Shown here: positions 45,043 to 58,985 of the stretch, piece after piece
Layout of the letters: each line of letters opens with the position of its first letter
Position numbering within the stretch: position 1 is the first letter of the stretch
Assembly: GCA_907164885.2 (NCBI GenBank)
Contig: OU015492.1
Coordinates: 204,226,968 to 204,290,967, forward strand
Reading direction: 5' to 3'
DNA: 64,000 nt
Source of the DNA: Dolomedes plantarius
Lineage: Eukaryota > Arthropoda > Arachnida > Araneae > Dolomedidae
Position numbers and translations under genes: made by a program
Notes under the pieces: generated by a model
What the model was told of the DNA's origin: nothing
What the model saw: the letters and a program-made list of their open reading frames with translations, nothing else
Database searches by the model: none

Positions 45043-46089
45043 TAGTTTCAGATAATACGAATGATTTTTTTGTTCCAATATTGGTTACCAATTATATAAC
45101 TTCACGCGCAGAATAAGTGAAAATCTTTGTTTCTTCAACACGTACGGCGCTTTCGCAGCTTTAACTTTTTTTTTTCCTTTTCAAACTTTTTTTCTCCTAG
45201 AGTATTTTAATCAGTTTAAGACGCTGAAAACAAAAAGATGCTTGTTTTGATGCATGTATTCTCCACAGGAATATTTCATCATTTAACGATAAGGGATTTT
45301 ATTTTTCATCTCATTTTAATGCATTTTTACTTTAAAAAATTATAAATGTTATTTCTTGTAAAAATTTTACCTGCTTATTATTTTCTTATCTTCACCACTT
45401 TGAAGGAATATTTATCGATCTGAATGTTAAAAATATTTCTTTTCACCATAAAATTTTGAGTAAGCACATATTCTGGCATTAACTTTTAAGCTCTCATTGT
45501 TGAAATTTATGAACAGGTCTGTGAATTTATCCTCTTCTTCCCTCGTGCCATAAATTTCAAAAACCGCTTCTTCGAACATGTGGGGGTGCACTTTCCTTGA
45601 AAGTTGATGATGGAATAAATTTTAAATAACTATAAATAGATTAATAATGGTAAATATAATTTTACACGTAGGATTTAATATCTATGAAATTAAAATAAAA
45701 ATTTAACTAGGCTAAAGGGAACTCCTTTTGGGAGAATGCTAGGTGGTTATTTTTTGATGAATAGTCCATTAGAGAATTTTGAAATTGAATGATTGTTTGG
45801 AACAATGTGCTGATTGTAACAATAAATGGAACAGAAATTGAACGGAACAGTGTATCTTAAAGCAGCTAACGTTACCTTCCCATTAAGAAATTTTAGGATC
45901 CTCAGCCGTTTTCATGCACATAACTAAGAGTTCATTGTGTTTGTAATGATCTACCTATATTGACATAGAGAGCTAAACTTCTGGAAGATTTTGCAGGTTA
46001 AAACACTTTACGAATTAAATTTTATTAATTAAACGCAGTTATCACTTCCACTATAAGCGCTCCAGATAGAGTGAATTCTACAGAAATTT
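45043..46089. other. Intergenic stretch with one exon-like patch
   Basis: Minus-strand 45455-45600 reads openly for about 48 residues, with acidic MFEEAVFEIYGTREEEDKFT. It is preceded by a pyrimidine-rich CATCAACTTTCAAG that could be a splice acceptor. I do not recognise the protein. The rest shows nothing. Confidence 0.35.
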
Positions 46090-46091
46090 TA

Positions 46092-47616
46092 CACTGGTGT
46101 AAGAAATTAAGAGAATTTGCAGACTTGGTCGATTATCTCTAGAACTTCTGTACCGATTTTAATGAAATTTGATATGTACATACATTGATACAATACAAAA
46201 CAAATAACTATTCAATAATTGCAATACACACGCATGATCGTGCGTAACATTCGTTGGAGTCGGAAGGTATGAAACAGCGGTTGCAGAATAAACAAAAAAT
46301 TGGGTTAATAGATGGGTTAATAGGCGGTATGGCCCCCTCTTACAGATATACAGGTCTCGCAGCATGATTTCATACTTAAAATAAGGTAGTTTATCATTTC
46401 CTGTGGCAATTGGTCCCACTCGTTCAGCAACGCAGTTTTCATTCCCTGGATGGTTATCGGAGGGAGGTTGCGAGTTGCAATTTCCCTCCCCAGATCGTCC
46501 CAGACATGCTCTATACAGTTGAGGTCTGGAGATCTGGCTGGCCAATCCATCCAGCGAATATCCTCACTCTCTAGAAATTCGTCGACCAGAAGAGCCCTAT
46601 GTGGCTTCCCGTTATCGTCCATTAAAATGAACTCAGGGCTAACTGCACCCCTGAAAAGGCGAACATAGGGCTCCAAAACCTCATCCCTATACCTCACACC
46701 AATCACAGTGCCTCTATCAAAGACATGCAGAGATGTGCGGCCATCCAACATGATGCCTGCCCAAACCATTAAACCTTCTCCACCATAATGGTCGATTTTG
46801 CGGACATTGTAGGGTAGGTAGCGGGTCCCTGGTTCTCTCCATATGAACGTATGGTGAGAATCGGTGTTTAGGCTGAACCGGGACTCATCAGTAAAGAGAA
46901 CGGTCGCCCATTGATCCATACTCCAATCTCTATGCTCTCTGTACCATGATAAACGGATTCTCCTGTTCGTAGAAGTGAGCGGGACGCAAACAGCAGGTCT
47001 TCTTGCAAACAACCCTCTCTCATGAAGTCTTTTGGAAACAGTCACCCTTGATACACAGGTTCCCGTGGCTGCATACAAGTCACGAGAGAGCTGAGAAGCT
47101 GTAGAACTCCTGTTACGCCTCGCTATAATCGACAAATGGCTACCTTCTCTGGCCGTCGTGCCTCTTGGACGACCTTGCCCAAGGTTTCTCTCGATGGATC
47201 CGGTATCCTGGAACTGTTTCCATAAGTTACACACGACACTGGGCGTTAAATTGAACTCTCTACAAATTTGCACTTGAGATTGGCCTGCTTTTAGCCTCCC
47301 CACAAATCGCCACCTCATTCCATCATATAAACGTTGGTGGTTACTCATTTTTACTGTTACAATTTGAAATTAACCGATTGCTGCAAAATATCACCGTCTA
47401 TTAACCCATTTTTTTTTTATTCTGCAACCGCTGTTTCATACCTTCCGACTCCAACGAGTGTTACGCACGATCATGCGTGTGTATTACAATTATTGAATGG
47501 TTATTTGTTTTGTATTGTATCAATGTATGTACATATCAAATTTCATTAAAATCGGTACAGTAGTTCTAGAGATAATCGACCATGTCTGAAAATTCTCTTA
47601 ATTTCTTACACCAGTG
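46092..47616 (-). mobile_element. Tc1-like element T3 with about 215-bp inverted repeats (apparently intact)
   Basis: Starts CACTGGTGTAAGAAATTAAG and ends with its complement, flanked by TA (46090-46091 and 47617-47618). The inverted repeats run about 215 bp and differ at only around six positions plus the A-tract, which indicates recent movement. Long repeats like these belong to the IR/DR-type Tc1 relatives. Length 1525 bp, with one uninterrupted transposase gene. It is inserted at the edge of a LINE remnant that continues on the right. Confidence 0.92.
46317..47348 (-). CDS. Tc1-like transposase (T3), full-length and uninterrupted
   Basis: A 343-residue transposase that would bind the element's inverted repeats and cut and paste the element into TA sites, acting in the nucleus. 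The N-terminal helix-turn-helix is MRWRFVGRLKAGQSQVQICR to VVCNLWKQF. The GRPR hook (GQGRPRGTT) follows, then a second HTH (VTVSKRLHERG). The DDE domain has FTDESRFSLN (first D), ILMDDNGKPHRA (second) and SPDLNCIEHVWDDLG (E), with 34 residues between the last two as in Tc1 (DD34E). The glycine-rich YGGEGLMVWAGI is present. Length, order and key residues are all normal, and the frame ends HTAY at the edge of the inner inverted repeat. ATG at 47348 is the first in frame. Confidence 0.93.
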   Translation of the reverse strand: MSNHQRLYDGMRWRFVGRLKAGQSQVQICREFNLTPSVVCNLWKQFQDTGSIERNLGQGRPRGTTAREGSHLSIIARRNRSSTASQLSRDLYAATGTCVSRVTVSKRLHERGLFARRPAVCVPLTSTNRRIRLSWYREHRDWSMDQWATVLFTDESRFSLNTDSHHTFIWREPGTRYLPYNVRKIDHYGGEGLMVWAGIMLDGRTSLHVFDRGTVIGVRYRDEVLEPYVRLFRGAVSPEFILMDDNGKPHRALLVDEFLESEDIRWMDWPARSPDLNCIEHVWDDLGREIATRNLPPITIQGMKTALLNEWDQLPQEMINYLILSMKSCCETCISVRGGHTAY

Positions 47617-47634
47617 TACTTATAGAACTTCAAA

Positions 47635-48536
47635 TTCAAAATTTTAGAACTTGGTAAAAGCTTTGAGAAGGGAACAGCCTCAGACAGAGAAAACAAATGC
47701 CATTGCTCAAGCCGATGGTTCTCTTACACAGAATCATAATGAGATTACTAACTCTTTTGGCAACTAGTATGCAGCATCAAAGAAATTAAATTTTGTAAAT
47801 TCTGATAAAGTTATGTCCAACGGGACTAGAATAATAAATCAGTCGTTTTACTTAGCTCCCTCTTGTATCCATATATTCACAGATCCTCTTACGCTCACTG
47901 AGTTAAACATTACTTTACAAGACATAGATCCCTCTAAATCTCTTGCACTTGATAGATACATAGATTGAGAATGATTTTTTCCCGGCCAAACAAAACGTAT
48001 CCACGGGAGATAACCAATACAACAACGTCAAACATCGGACGAAAGTCCGAAAAAGAAAAGAGAAGAACAACCACCACACTACCATACCAGCAAAACACTA
48101 AACGGTGGGTACAATACCCCCCGAAACCGCAAAACTGTAATTAAATACCCAAAGTTTCAATAAAACAGAAATTTGAGCTAACAAAAAGCCTCAGAAGCAA
48201 AATTAGAACTAGCACAGTTTTCGATCGGCTCTGTAAACAAAAGGGAACTTACCTGCACTAGATGGCATACATGGAGAGATGCTTATCCATCTAAGTGATT
48301 TCGAAAAAATAAGACTGTTAAATATTTTTAATCTATCCTAACACATGGGCAAATTGCGGAAAGATTGAAAAAAGTCAATAACCAGGTCAGGTTTCTGGCG
48401 TCCGAAGCAGCTATAAACCGATAGCACTCACTTGTACCTCTTGCAAGTTATCGAAAAAATCATCTTCAGAAAAATTATCCACCATTTAATGGAATATAAC
48501 TTCCTCCCTCCAGATTCTGGAGGCTATATACATATG
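47635..48536 (+). pseudogene. Non-LTR retrotransposon (LINE) RT fragment
   Basis: Plus-strand pieces in several frames give the N-terminal part of a Jockey/CR1-like reverse transcriptase. They are: a linker with ADGSLTQNHNEI (about 47715), TLTELNITLQDIDPSKSLALD (about 47897), MLIHLSDFEKIRLLN (about 48280), GKLRKD-KK, then SYKPIALTC (about 48410) and, after a shift, VIEKIIFRKIIHHLMEYNF (about 48450). An unrelated segment of about 300 bp (47960-48265) interrupts it. The fragment stops where the next LTR begins, so the RT catalytic motif is not seen. Confidence 0.65.
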
Positions 48537-49147
48537 TGTAATAGTACACCTTTATTAATTAACGCATATTCTAAATTTTCCCGTTAATGTTTCAATAAAG
48601 TATAGCCCCCTATTTCAAATTATAACCTAAGAATAAGCGAATTAACTAGCTAAATTGTCCCTTAACGCACGTGAGCTAAACAGTAAGAATTATTTTCAAA
48701 ACATGATTCAACATCACGGGTTTTTCTCGCGCCTTCCGAAAGATCATACGACTTCTGACGCACGAGGTCGGATGGTCACCGATAACCAATTAGAAGTTTT
48801 TGGCCCACTGGTGTAGAAGGTCATGAACCCTTCGTATAAGCGAGACCAAGGGTTCTCCGCGGGCTTTTTTCGTGACTGTACTTGTATGTTGATGTTGTCC
48901 AGTCCATGTTTTTGTGTCACCTCCGCACTCTTTTGTCTTGTGTGCTCTATCGCCGTGCGCGACATCCCTTCTCCGTCCACCAAGATGTAACGTAGCTAAA
49001 TAATTTGGCAGGTTCGGACTATACATGTACTTCTATGTTAGCTGTAACATACTTCAAAACGCCGTCATTGTGTGTAAAGAATAAAGACAGTTCTAAAAAT
49101 CTATGGATTCATTTCGACACGAATACCTACAGCTGCTGGGTATTACA
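48537..49147 (+). mobile_element. Probable solo LTR in the LINE fragment
   Basis: Starts TGTAATA and ends TATTACA, perfect 7-bp inverted termini. It contains AATAAA at 49079-49084 followed about 60 bp later by the end, as in an LTR. The flanking bases (TATG left, TATA right) nearly but not exactly match, so the target duplication is unproven. The minus-strand 78-79-residue frames inside are discounted. Confidence 0.5.
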
Positions 49148-49332
49148 TATATATACAAATAAAGTCTGTATATATATGTAATATGCACGTTAGCTAGGTC
49201 TAAAATAATAGCCATAATGATTATTACAATATATATAATCATTATGGTTATTATTTTTTTACATTAGGAGATTAGGCAAGAACGCAAAATATTACAAATG
49301 ATATTATTATTAAGTATTAATTACTCATTTTT

Positions 49333-49402
<70 letters not shown>

Positions 49403-50635
49403 TATTCGTATATACATACTAAGTATACATTTTTACATTTACATATATATGCAAAAATATATACTAAAAATCTTATATCAGACTGCTAAAATATTAACAA
49501 AGGACGTCTGCAGAAACGGCTTATGCATTCACTTAGAAATAAACACGGGCAAATATTAATTAGTTCCGAGAATAAACATTATTTGACATAAGACTAATTC
49601 TGAGGTAATCAATTGCACCTGTTAAAATAAATTAACCGTAGAAAAAGGAAATATTTTGAAGGTTAGAAAATAATATTATATGTTACAAAGCATGCGAGAT
49701 GCAAATAAAAACTATGTATTTAAAAATATTGTTGAAAATATCTAATTTAAAATTCGGATCTTATATCTCTTAAATAGATAAAACTATAGGGAAGAAAAGA
49801 AAAAAATAAGGAACATAAATATACAGTTTTTCCCCCAAGTCTAGCTCACAAGGGGAAAAAGAAAACGTTTATTTTACGGACATTTTCGAGAAAAAATGTT
49901 TTAAAACGAATTAAAATCTCTACCATGTATATAAAAAATATTTTTCTACTAGATATTGCCACAAATCTTCTAAAAGGTTGAAATCTAGCATTATAACTCT
50001 GTCCAATATACTCCACGGTGGCTTAAAGGGAATTAAAGTATAGTATGTACAGACGCATAACGGTTTAAAAAAAAGGTAAATTTTATTTCTTTCATGTAAT
50101 AAAGAAGCCGACCTAGTTAATGAAATAGTTTTCTAAACTGAAATTTATTATTAAGAAATAAAAAAATCGGATGCAATATAACTAAAAGCGCTTCAGGGGA
50201 AAATAACTAATTTTAATTATTATATAGCAAGGTATTGAATTTTCTGGATTTCAGAAACTTCCTTTTCATGGGATATACATTAAATTTAGTTTTTATTAGT
50301 ATTTTACTTTAGATCCTTTTAACTTTTATTCTTTTCAAATAATTAATGTTGACAATTTTGGGAAAATTTAGATACAGTGGGTAAATGGTTAATATTATCA
50401 TGTATTGAGTTTATAGAAAAGTATTTCCCTTGAAGACATAACTGATGAAACTGCCCTCCGGTTATAAATTCAATAATATTAGGAAATATATTTTCATCTT
50501 TCACGAACGCAAATGTCATCTAATAACTTTTATAACTTTTACAAGCATCATACAGAGAAGTAATCATGAGATGCAGAAACTGGTGTACTGTTCTACCTTA
50601 CTTAGTAAGGCAACAAGGATTTAACCTGGAAGGCA
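49148..50635. other. Intergenic stretch with a compound microsatellite
   Basis: (AC)n at 49333-49349 then (TA)n to 49399; otherwise AT-rich DNA with no frame above about 65 residues and no element ends. Confidence 0.5.
49333..49399. repeat. (AC)n(TA)n microsatellite
   Basis: About 8 AC units followed by about 25 AT units. Confidence 0.95.
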
Positions 50636-51466
50636 TTGTCATTATGTCCAGCAGTTTTAAGCTTTAGTATTTGAATACAAAAGTTTTGCGTAAGAGTGTA
50701 GATTTGTGGGCTATCAGTTGTTTGAATAGCTTTTTAAGCATTCCAAAGAACTGATAAGAAGTTTTCATTTTCAATCATTCAAACTTCTATTTCAGTGATT
50801 AGGAATGCTAAATAAATTAGATGAAATAATTAGGTTTTCCCTTTTCTTTCTCAGCAACGGTCGCAGTGTTTTACCTAATTTATATGGACTTATAAGTCAT
50901 ATCTTATCTTTATTGTCATTAATTCCAGCACTTGCAAGCTTTAGTATATGAGTACAAAAGTTTTTACGGAAAAGTGTAGGTTCGTGGGTTATCAGTTGTT
51001 TGAATCAATAGTTTTTTTAAGCATTCCTAAAAACTGATAAGCAGTTTTCATTTTCAAACTTTTAAACTTCTAGATCACTGATTAGGGTTGCTAAATAAAT
51101 TAGATGAAATAAATAAGTTTTTCCTTTTCTTTCTCAGTAACGGTCGCAGCGTTTTACCTAATTTATATGGACTTATAAGTCATATCTTATCTTTATTGTC
51201 ATTAATTCCAACACTTGCAAGCTTTAGTATATGAGTACAAAAGTTTTTGCGGAAAAGTGTAGGTTCGTGGGTTATCAGTTGTTCGAATCTATAGTTTTTT
51301 TTAAGCATTCCTAAAAACTGATAAGCAGTTTTCATTTTCAAACTTTTAAACTTCTATTTCACTGATTAGGGTTGCTAAATAAATTAGATGAAATAAATAA
51401 GTTTTCCGTTTTCTTTCTCAGTAACGGTCGCAGTGTTTTACCTAATTTATATGGACTTATACGTCC
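50636..51466. repeat. Tandem repeat of three about 280-bp units
   Basis: The anchor AAGCTTTAGTAT is at 50659, 50936 and 51219 (spacings 277 and 283). Each unit carries 'acaaaagttt', a 'gggttatcagttgtt' motif, 'aactgataagcagttttcat', 'aaataaattagatgaaata' and 'cggtcgcag.gttttacctaatttatatggacttat'. Units 2 and 3 are nearly identical and unit 1 is more diverged, so the last duplication is the younger. No coding frame. Confidence 0.95.
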
Positions 51467-52624
51467 TTTCTTATCCTCCTGAAGGGTTCATTCGAAAAAC
51501 TTTTTTACTATTTACTTTAGTTAGAACAAGAACAATTGCGGCTTTTAAATCCTCAAGTACAATTCTAAATAGAAAATGGTGCTTTTTTTACTGAAAATTT
51601 ATTAATATAATGTTACCGTTCCAGTAAGATTATTATTTACCATTCCAGTAAGAATGGATTTTATTTTACAAGGAATAGTAGATAAAAACATATTAAAACC
51701 CTTAAATATATTCTCTTCATTTCATAGGAACCGTATTTTATTTCTCATCGATATCATTTTTTAAACATGCTCATTTATAACTGTTAAGGTAAAATATTTC
51801 TGGTTACAAAGTCAAATACAGTTCCTGTTAGTTTCATTGATTATTTCGTTAAAACTTACAATTGACCTACTGGTGATTCCTTATGCCTAAAATTATGAGA
51901 TTTTCTTTACAGTCTGAGGGCTATTCTGGTAAAACATAATTCGTTTAATAAATGCATAAAATGTCACTGGACCTGGAAAAAAATATTGTGCCCCTGTTGG
52001 TACGATATTTTAGAACCTTGTCCTAAACTTTTCAAGAAAGTTGCTATGCCTTTTTACTTATAAGAGTGACGGATGTATGATTTCACAAGTTTGATGATAG
52101 AAATAATTTCGTAAGCATAGAGTTTAAATCAAAGAAAGGTTTTTCCTACAAGATCTGCCTTTTAACGCCTTTAAAAAGTGTTCTCGGCTTTCACTTTGGT
52201 AAAGCATGGCGGCTGCTTTTCTCTCTTGTATAATATTTTAATAAACATAGTGATATGGTCTTATTACAGGTAAACACACATTCGGTATATTCTAGAATGC
52301 CTTGAAACCTTCTTTCCTTTAACTTTCAAAAGCTACTATGACAACCTATGCCAAAAACATAATTTCTGATAAAGATTTCAATGATTAGCAGCAATTTGGT
52401 GTCGAAAATGTATCGTCTTGAAATTATCTTTTTAAACCAGAGCCCTCCCAATTTGCAATTAATCTCAAATAGGCTTGATGTTTATCTAGGAAACAAATAA
52501 TAAACGAAAAACGATCTTTGAATTCTCGGTCTTGATAAAGTCCAAAATTTGGCTTTGCCTTAAGATTCTCAGAATATTGGTTGTGGCATCTTGAAGGTTA
52601 CAGTTCAAGATACCTCTGATAACT
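51467..52624. other. Intergenic stretch, nothing recognised
   Basis: AT-rich, no domain-bearing frames or repeats. Confidence 0.5.
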
Positions 52625-53014
52625 TCATAAAATGATAACACCATGCTTCGGATAATGCATCGTCCCAAACTCAAACAGTCCCCCCCAAAAAAGGGTCATT
52701 GAACCACGTGGGACATGTACTGAAAGGAAAAGTGGATTACCATTATCTTCCTTGAGAAGTTCAACGTAGGTGGCTCGAATAGCTGGATTTGCTAATGCCA
52801 TGTTTCGAGGCGCGAGCCTCAAACTTTCACCTGTAGAGTGAGTTATGGGGAACAGCAATGGTATGCGGCGGCTTCGTCTGAAATGCAAGTAATAAAATTT
52901 CGTACTTAAATGGCAGGCAAAATTCTGAAAAGTAGGGTAGCTTTCTCCTGCAGATGTGCAAAAATTCTTGTAGGGTATGATTGTGTGTTTCAGCACGACA
53001 ATGAAAGGATTCAT
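52625..53014 (-). CDS. Unrecognised coding-like frame (possible exon or decayed gene)
   Basis: A 129-residue minus-strand frame with ordinary amino-acid composition for this AT-rich region, including SLRLAPRNMALANPAIRATY and NGNPLFLSVHVPRG. Just before RRSRRIPL lies TTACTTGCATTTCAG, a good splice-acceptor-like sequence ending near 52879, and possible donors (AG-GTGAAAGT, ATG-GTAATC) follow. I do not recognise the protein. It could be a host exon, a gene fragment carried by a transposon, or chance. It is one of two patches in the window that look coding but are not evidently transposon-derived. Confidence 0.3.
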   Translation of the reverse strand: MNPFIVVLKHTIIPYKNFCTSAGESYPTFQNFACHLSTKFYYLHFRRSRRIPLLFPITHSTGESLRLAPRNMALANPAIRATYVELLKEDNGNPLFLSVHVPRGSMTLFWGGLFEFGTMHYPKHGVIIL

Positions 53015-53199
53015 ACTTCAGTTTCAAGTGAAAGTGGTTTGACTCTTATCATACTACAGTAATGGATCGCCCTTCCCGATCTTGACCCAATGGGGAAACT
53101 ATGAGGCGTGTTATCTCACGATGTTTACGTGAATGGGTTGCAATTCCCAGGTGCAACGGCAATCGAGAAACAGATTGAGCAATATTTACGTATTGTTTA

Positions 53200-53201
<2 letters not shown>

Positions 53202-53238
<37 letters not shown>
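53202..53238. repeat. (TA)n array left of Tc1-like T4
   Basis: About 18 TA units up to the element end at 53239; a second and much longer array starts on its other side at 54721. Confidence 0.95.
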
Positions 53239-56250
<3,012 letters not shown>

Positions 56251-56660
56251 CATTGGGCGCAGTGGCCCGGTTGGCTAAGGCAGCGAGCCAGTGATCTGAG
56301 CGTCTCTGATTCAATGCCGGTCGTTGACAAATCCACTGCCATGTACACCACTGGTGGCTGGTGCATGATAAACCTGTCGTAGTGGCAATGTCCTCCAAGT
56401 TCTCAAATTTACCTCTGGACGTTCGCTGTCAAGTGTTCCAGTCTCGTCACTGGACTTGGCTCAAAATTACGAGACCGGTCATTTAGCCAAGTCGGATTCC
56501 TACACTTGTGGTGCTATTAAAAACCGGAGCCGCACTACTTTGCCCAATAGCCGTTATGGACTTGAACTGACAGTAAAATGTCGGTCAAGGGGCATCAGTC
56601 ACAACAACAATGTCGCAGTGGGGGGCGACAGAGTTTTGGAAATAAAACAGATGAAAGATA
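56251..56660 (+). mobile_element. tRNA-derived SINE candidate S2
   Basis: A-box-like TTGGCTAAGGCAGCGAG (about 56271-56287) and a weak B-box-like TGATTCAATGCC (about 56307-56318) form a tRNA-like head. A non-tRNA body of about 300 bp follows, with GC content above the surroundings, ending near GGAAATAAAACAG. The head differs from S1 and from the SINE at 15655-15875. Confidence 0.5.
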
Positions 56661-56779
56661 TGCACAACTATAATATGAGAAGAATATATTCAGAAAGGGC
56701 AATAAATGGTGACCAGCTGGATTTAATGAACTGCTTACGCGAAAATGGAGATGAGAGAGGCCAAGTTCAAAGGAAATAC

Positions 56780-58113
56780 GGACAGTGAAGGGAGACCAGC
56801 TGGATTTAATGAACTAAGCAGGCGAAAATTGGAAACTAAGGGGTCAGAAGTTAAAGATGAAAAAGGGAGATAAAGAAATTTATGATGTTGATTTCGTTAG
56901 GAGTACAGTAGGAGGTCGAAGGGAGTCGTGAGAATTTCGGTGTGTGAGGGAACCCCAGAAAGGAGGGCGTCAGAAACAGGGCCGGGTGCCCCCTTCAATT
57001 TAGATTTGGAGAAGAATAATTATAAAATATATGTTCGGCCAATAATATAGGCCCAAGTCGGCCCATTGGTCAGAAGGTGGCCACTAATGGAAGCCCAGAG
57101 TGAAGGAGTTGAAGTTAAGTTCATAGTGAGAAAAGTTGAGCAGAGCAGATTGATTTGAGAAATCGAGAGACGCAGACAGAATCAAAAAGCTGAAAGGACC
57201 GCAGCTGATTTAGCATGGCGGGTATGTAAGCACCATCGTTAGTTAGGGAGATAGATAGTGATGCAGAGTCACGTACAGACTGAACCTGGCATAGAGAGGC
57301 AGTCGTACTGATACACGTAGTCTACCTAAGAGATGTAGATTGAGCTCGAAAGAAGCAGGTTGATGTGACGATCGGCCATAGTGATAGTAGTCTGAAGTAG
57401 AGATAGAAGTATTTGCGAAACAGCCTGTGTGACTATTGGGGAAGCAGACGCAAGCCCCCTGTTCCAATGCGTGAAATGCCTACCCGTTGAAGTGCCAATT
57501 ACCCGGAAAGACTCCCTCTCCGACCCGAACCATCTACGCACTCTTGCCGGCCAAAGGAGAGGACAAGACGCGGGGACCAGCCCTTAACCCTAGAAGAGTT
57601 CCCCATCCAGTTCAGCATGGAAGTGACCATGAACTTTGCCGAAATCACCCGTCAATCGTACGCCATAACCCAAGGGTGTAGAGTCCGGTAACCAGTTGAC
57701 CAATACGAGAGAGGCGCAATCCAGTCATTCCCACTATTGTCAAGAGGAGAGTCCATTGTACAGTAAAGAAAGCACCTTCCCAACTGTGCGAGCGAGAGAA
57801 TTGCTACAGGTATGGGATTTTTTGTATACTTGGTAATTCCATGTTAGATGCTCACTGAATAATGATAAATTAGATGATCACGTAGAATAACGATAGGGGA
57901 AGTCACCGTTAATATTAACATATATTGCCATAGATATATATCACTCAAGAATAGTTGATTAGTAAGTTAGTAATTTTGGTATTATTAAGCCCCTGATATA
58001 TCATGAAATGCATAAGTGTATGTATTTTATTGTTATGTTTAATAAATTTATTTGTGTATGTACATATGAGTAATCACTCGTTATCATATAAACGCAAAGT
58101 ACTAACCACAACA
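56780..58113 (+). repeat. Long interspersed repeat R1, copy 2 (LTR-like)
   Basis: Matches 12461-14003 at both ends and in part of the middle ('aaaattgg', 'tatatatcact', TTTAATAAATTTATT, 'gagtaatcactcgttatca', ACAACA). A second copy of its opening motif (CAGCTGGATTTAATGAACTG) lies just upstream at 56716, so either the border is duplicated or two copies meet here. The copies are clearly diverged. Confidence 0.55.
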
Positions 58114-58985
58114 ATTAACAATACTGCCCCAAACAACACACTACATATGCAGTATTGAGGGTTCAAATTTGTGTGTGTGCGTGGCGGGACCGTAAAGAAA
58201 TGCGTGGTTTTCCCATTTACGCGAAAGATTTGCATGACTAACGCAAACATGTTCATTACCTTAGAACGAATCCCTTACTTCAAGGATTACCTGAAGTACA
58301 TACCGACATACTTATTAATATGTGGAAACATATGTTTGACGTTCTAAGACAAGTACGAAAAATCCATTGTTGTCGGAAATAGAAAATAAAACAATACGGC
58401 ATTTTTATGTACTCTCGATGAAGTTTAACTATGGTAGTATTTACATTTAAAACACATTGCTATTAAACAAGGGGAAAACACCTTTATTTACAACTTTTTA
58501 TTAACTCTATGGTTTTTTTTAAATCTTTTAATTGCAATTCATTCCTGCTTTTAGTACATACTTGTGAGGTAGTGGTTATTTATCTTTTCAGAGACGCGGA
58601 ATACCTTATATATATATGTGGGAAGCGAATTCTTAACTCATCAATAACTTCACACTACAACATGAAATTTTAGGATTATCTATATTTAAACTTGATTAGA
58701 TATAAAAAAAAAGAAGTTAATATATACATAAAGTTGAGTTGAGTATTAAGTTAACGTCTTTACAACTGTCGCTGGCAAATTACAAATATAGTTATAGGGG
58801 CCGTCTTGCCCAAACTTCAGTTACAGGGCCGTCTGCCCTTTACTAGCACGACCGTCAGCGTCGGCATCGAGGGGTCAACTCCCGAGTAACACCTCTCTCC
58901 GTGGGATGGCACTGTCGTCGCCTGGTTTCCTCAGCGCTGCGTTGCAAGCATTCCCATATATATATATATATCATATATATATATT
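58114..58985. other. Intergenic stretch, weak LTR-like patch
   Basis: 58738-58950 is GC-richer with the repeated phrase GGGCCGTCT (58798, 58826) and could be part of an LTR, but ends are not definable. Nothing else seen. Confidence 0.35.
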
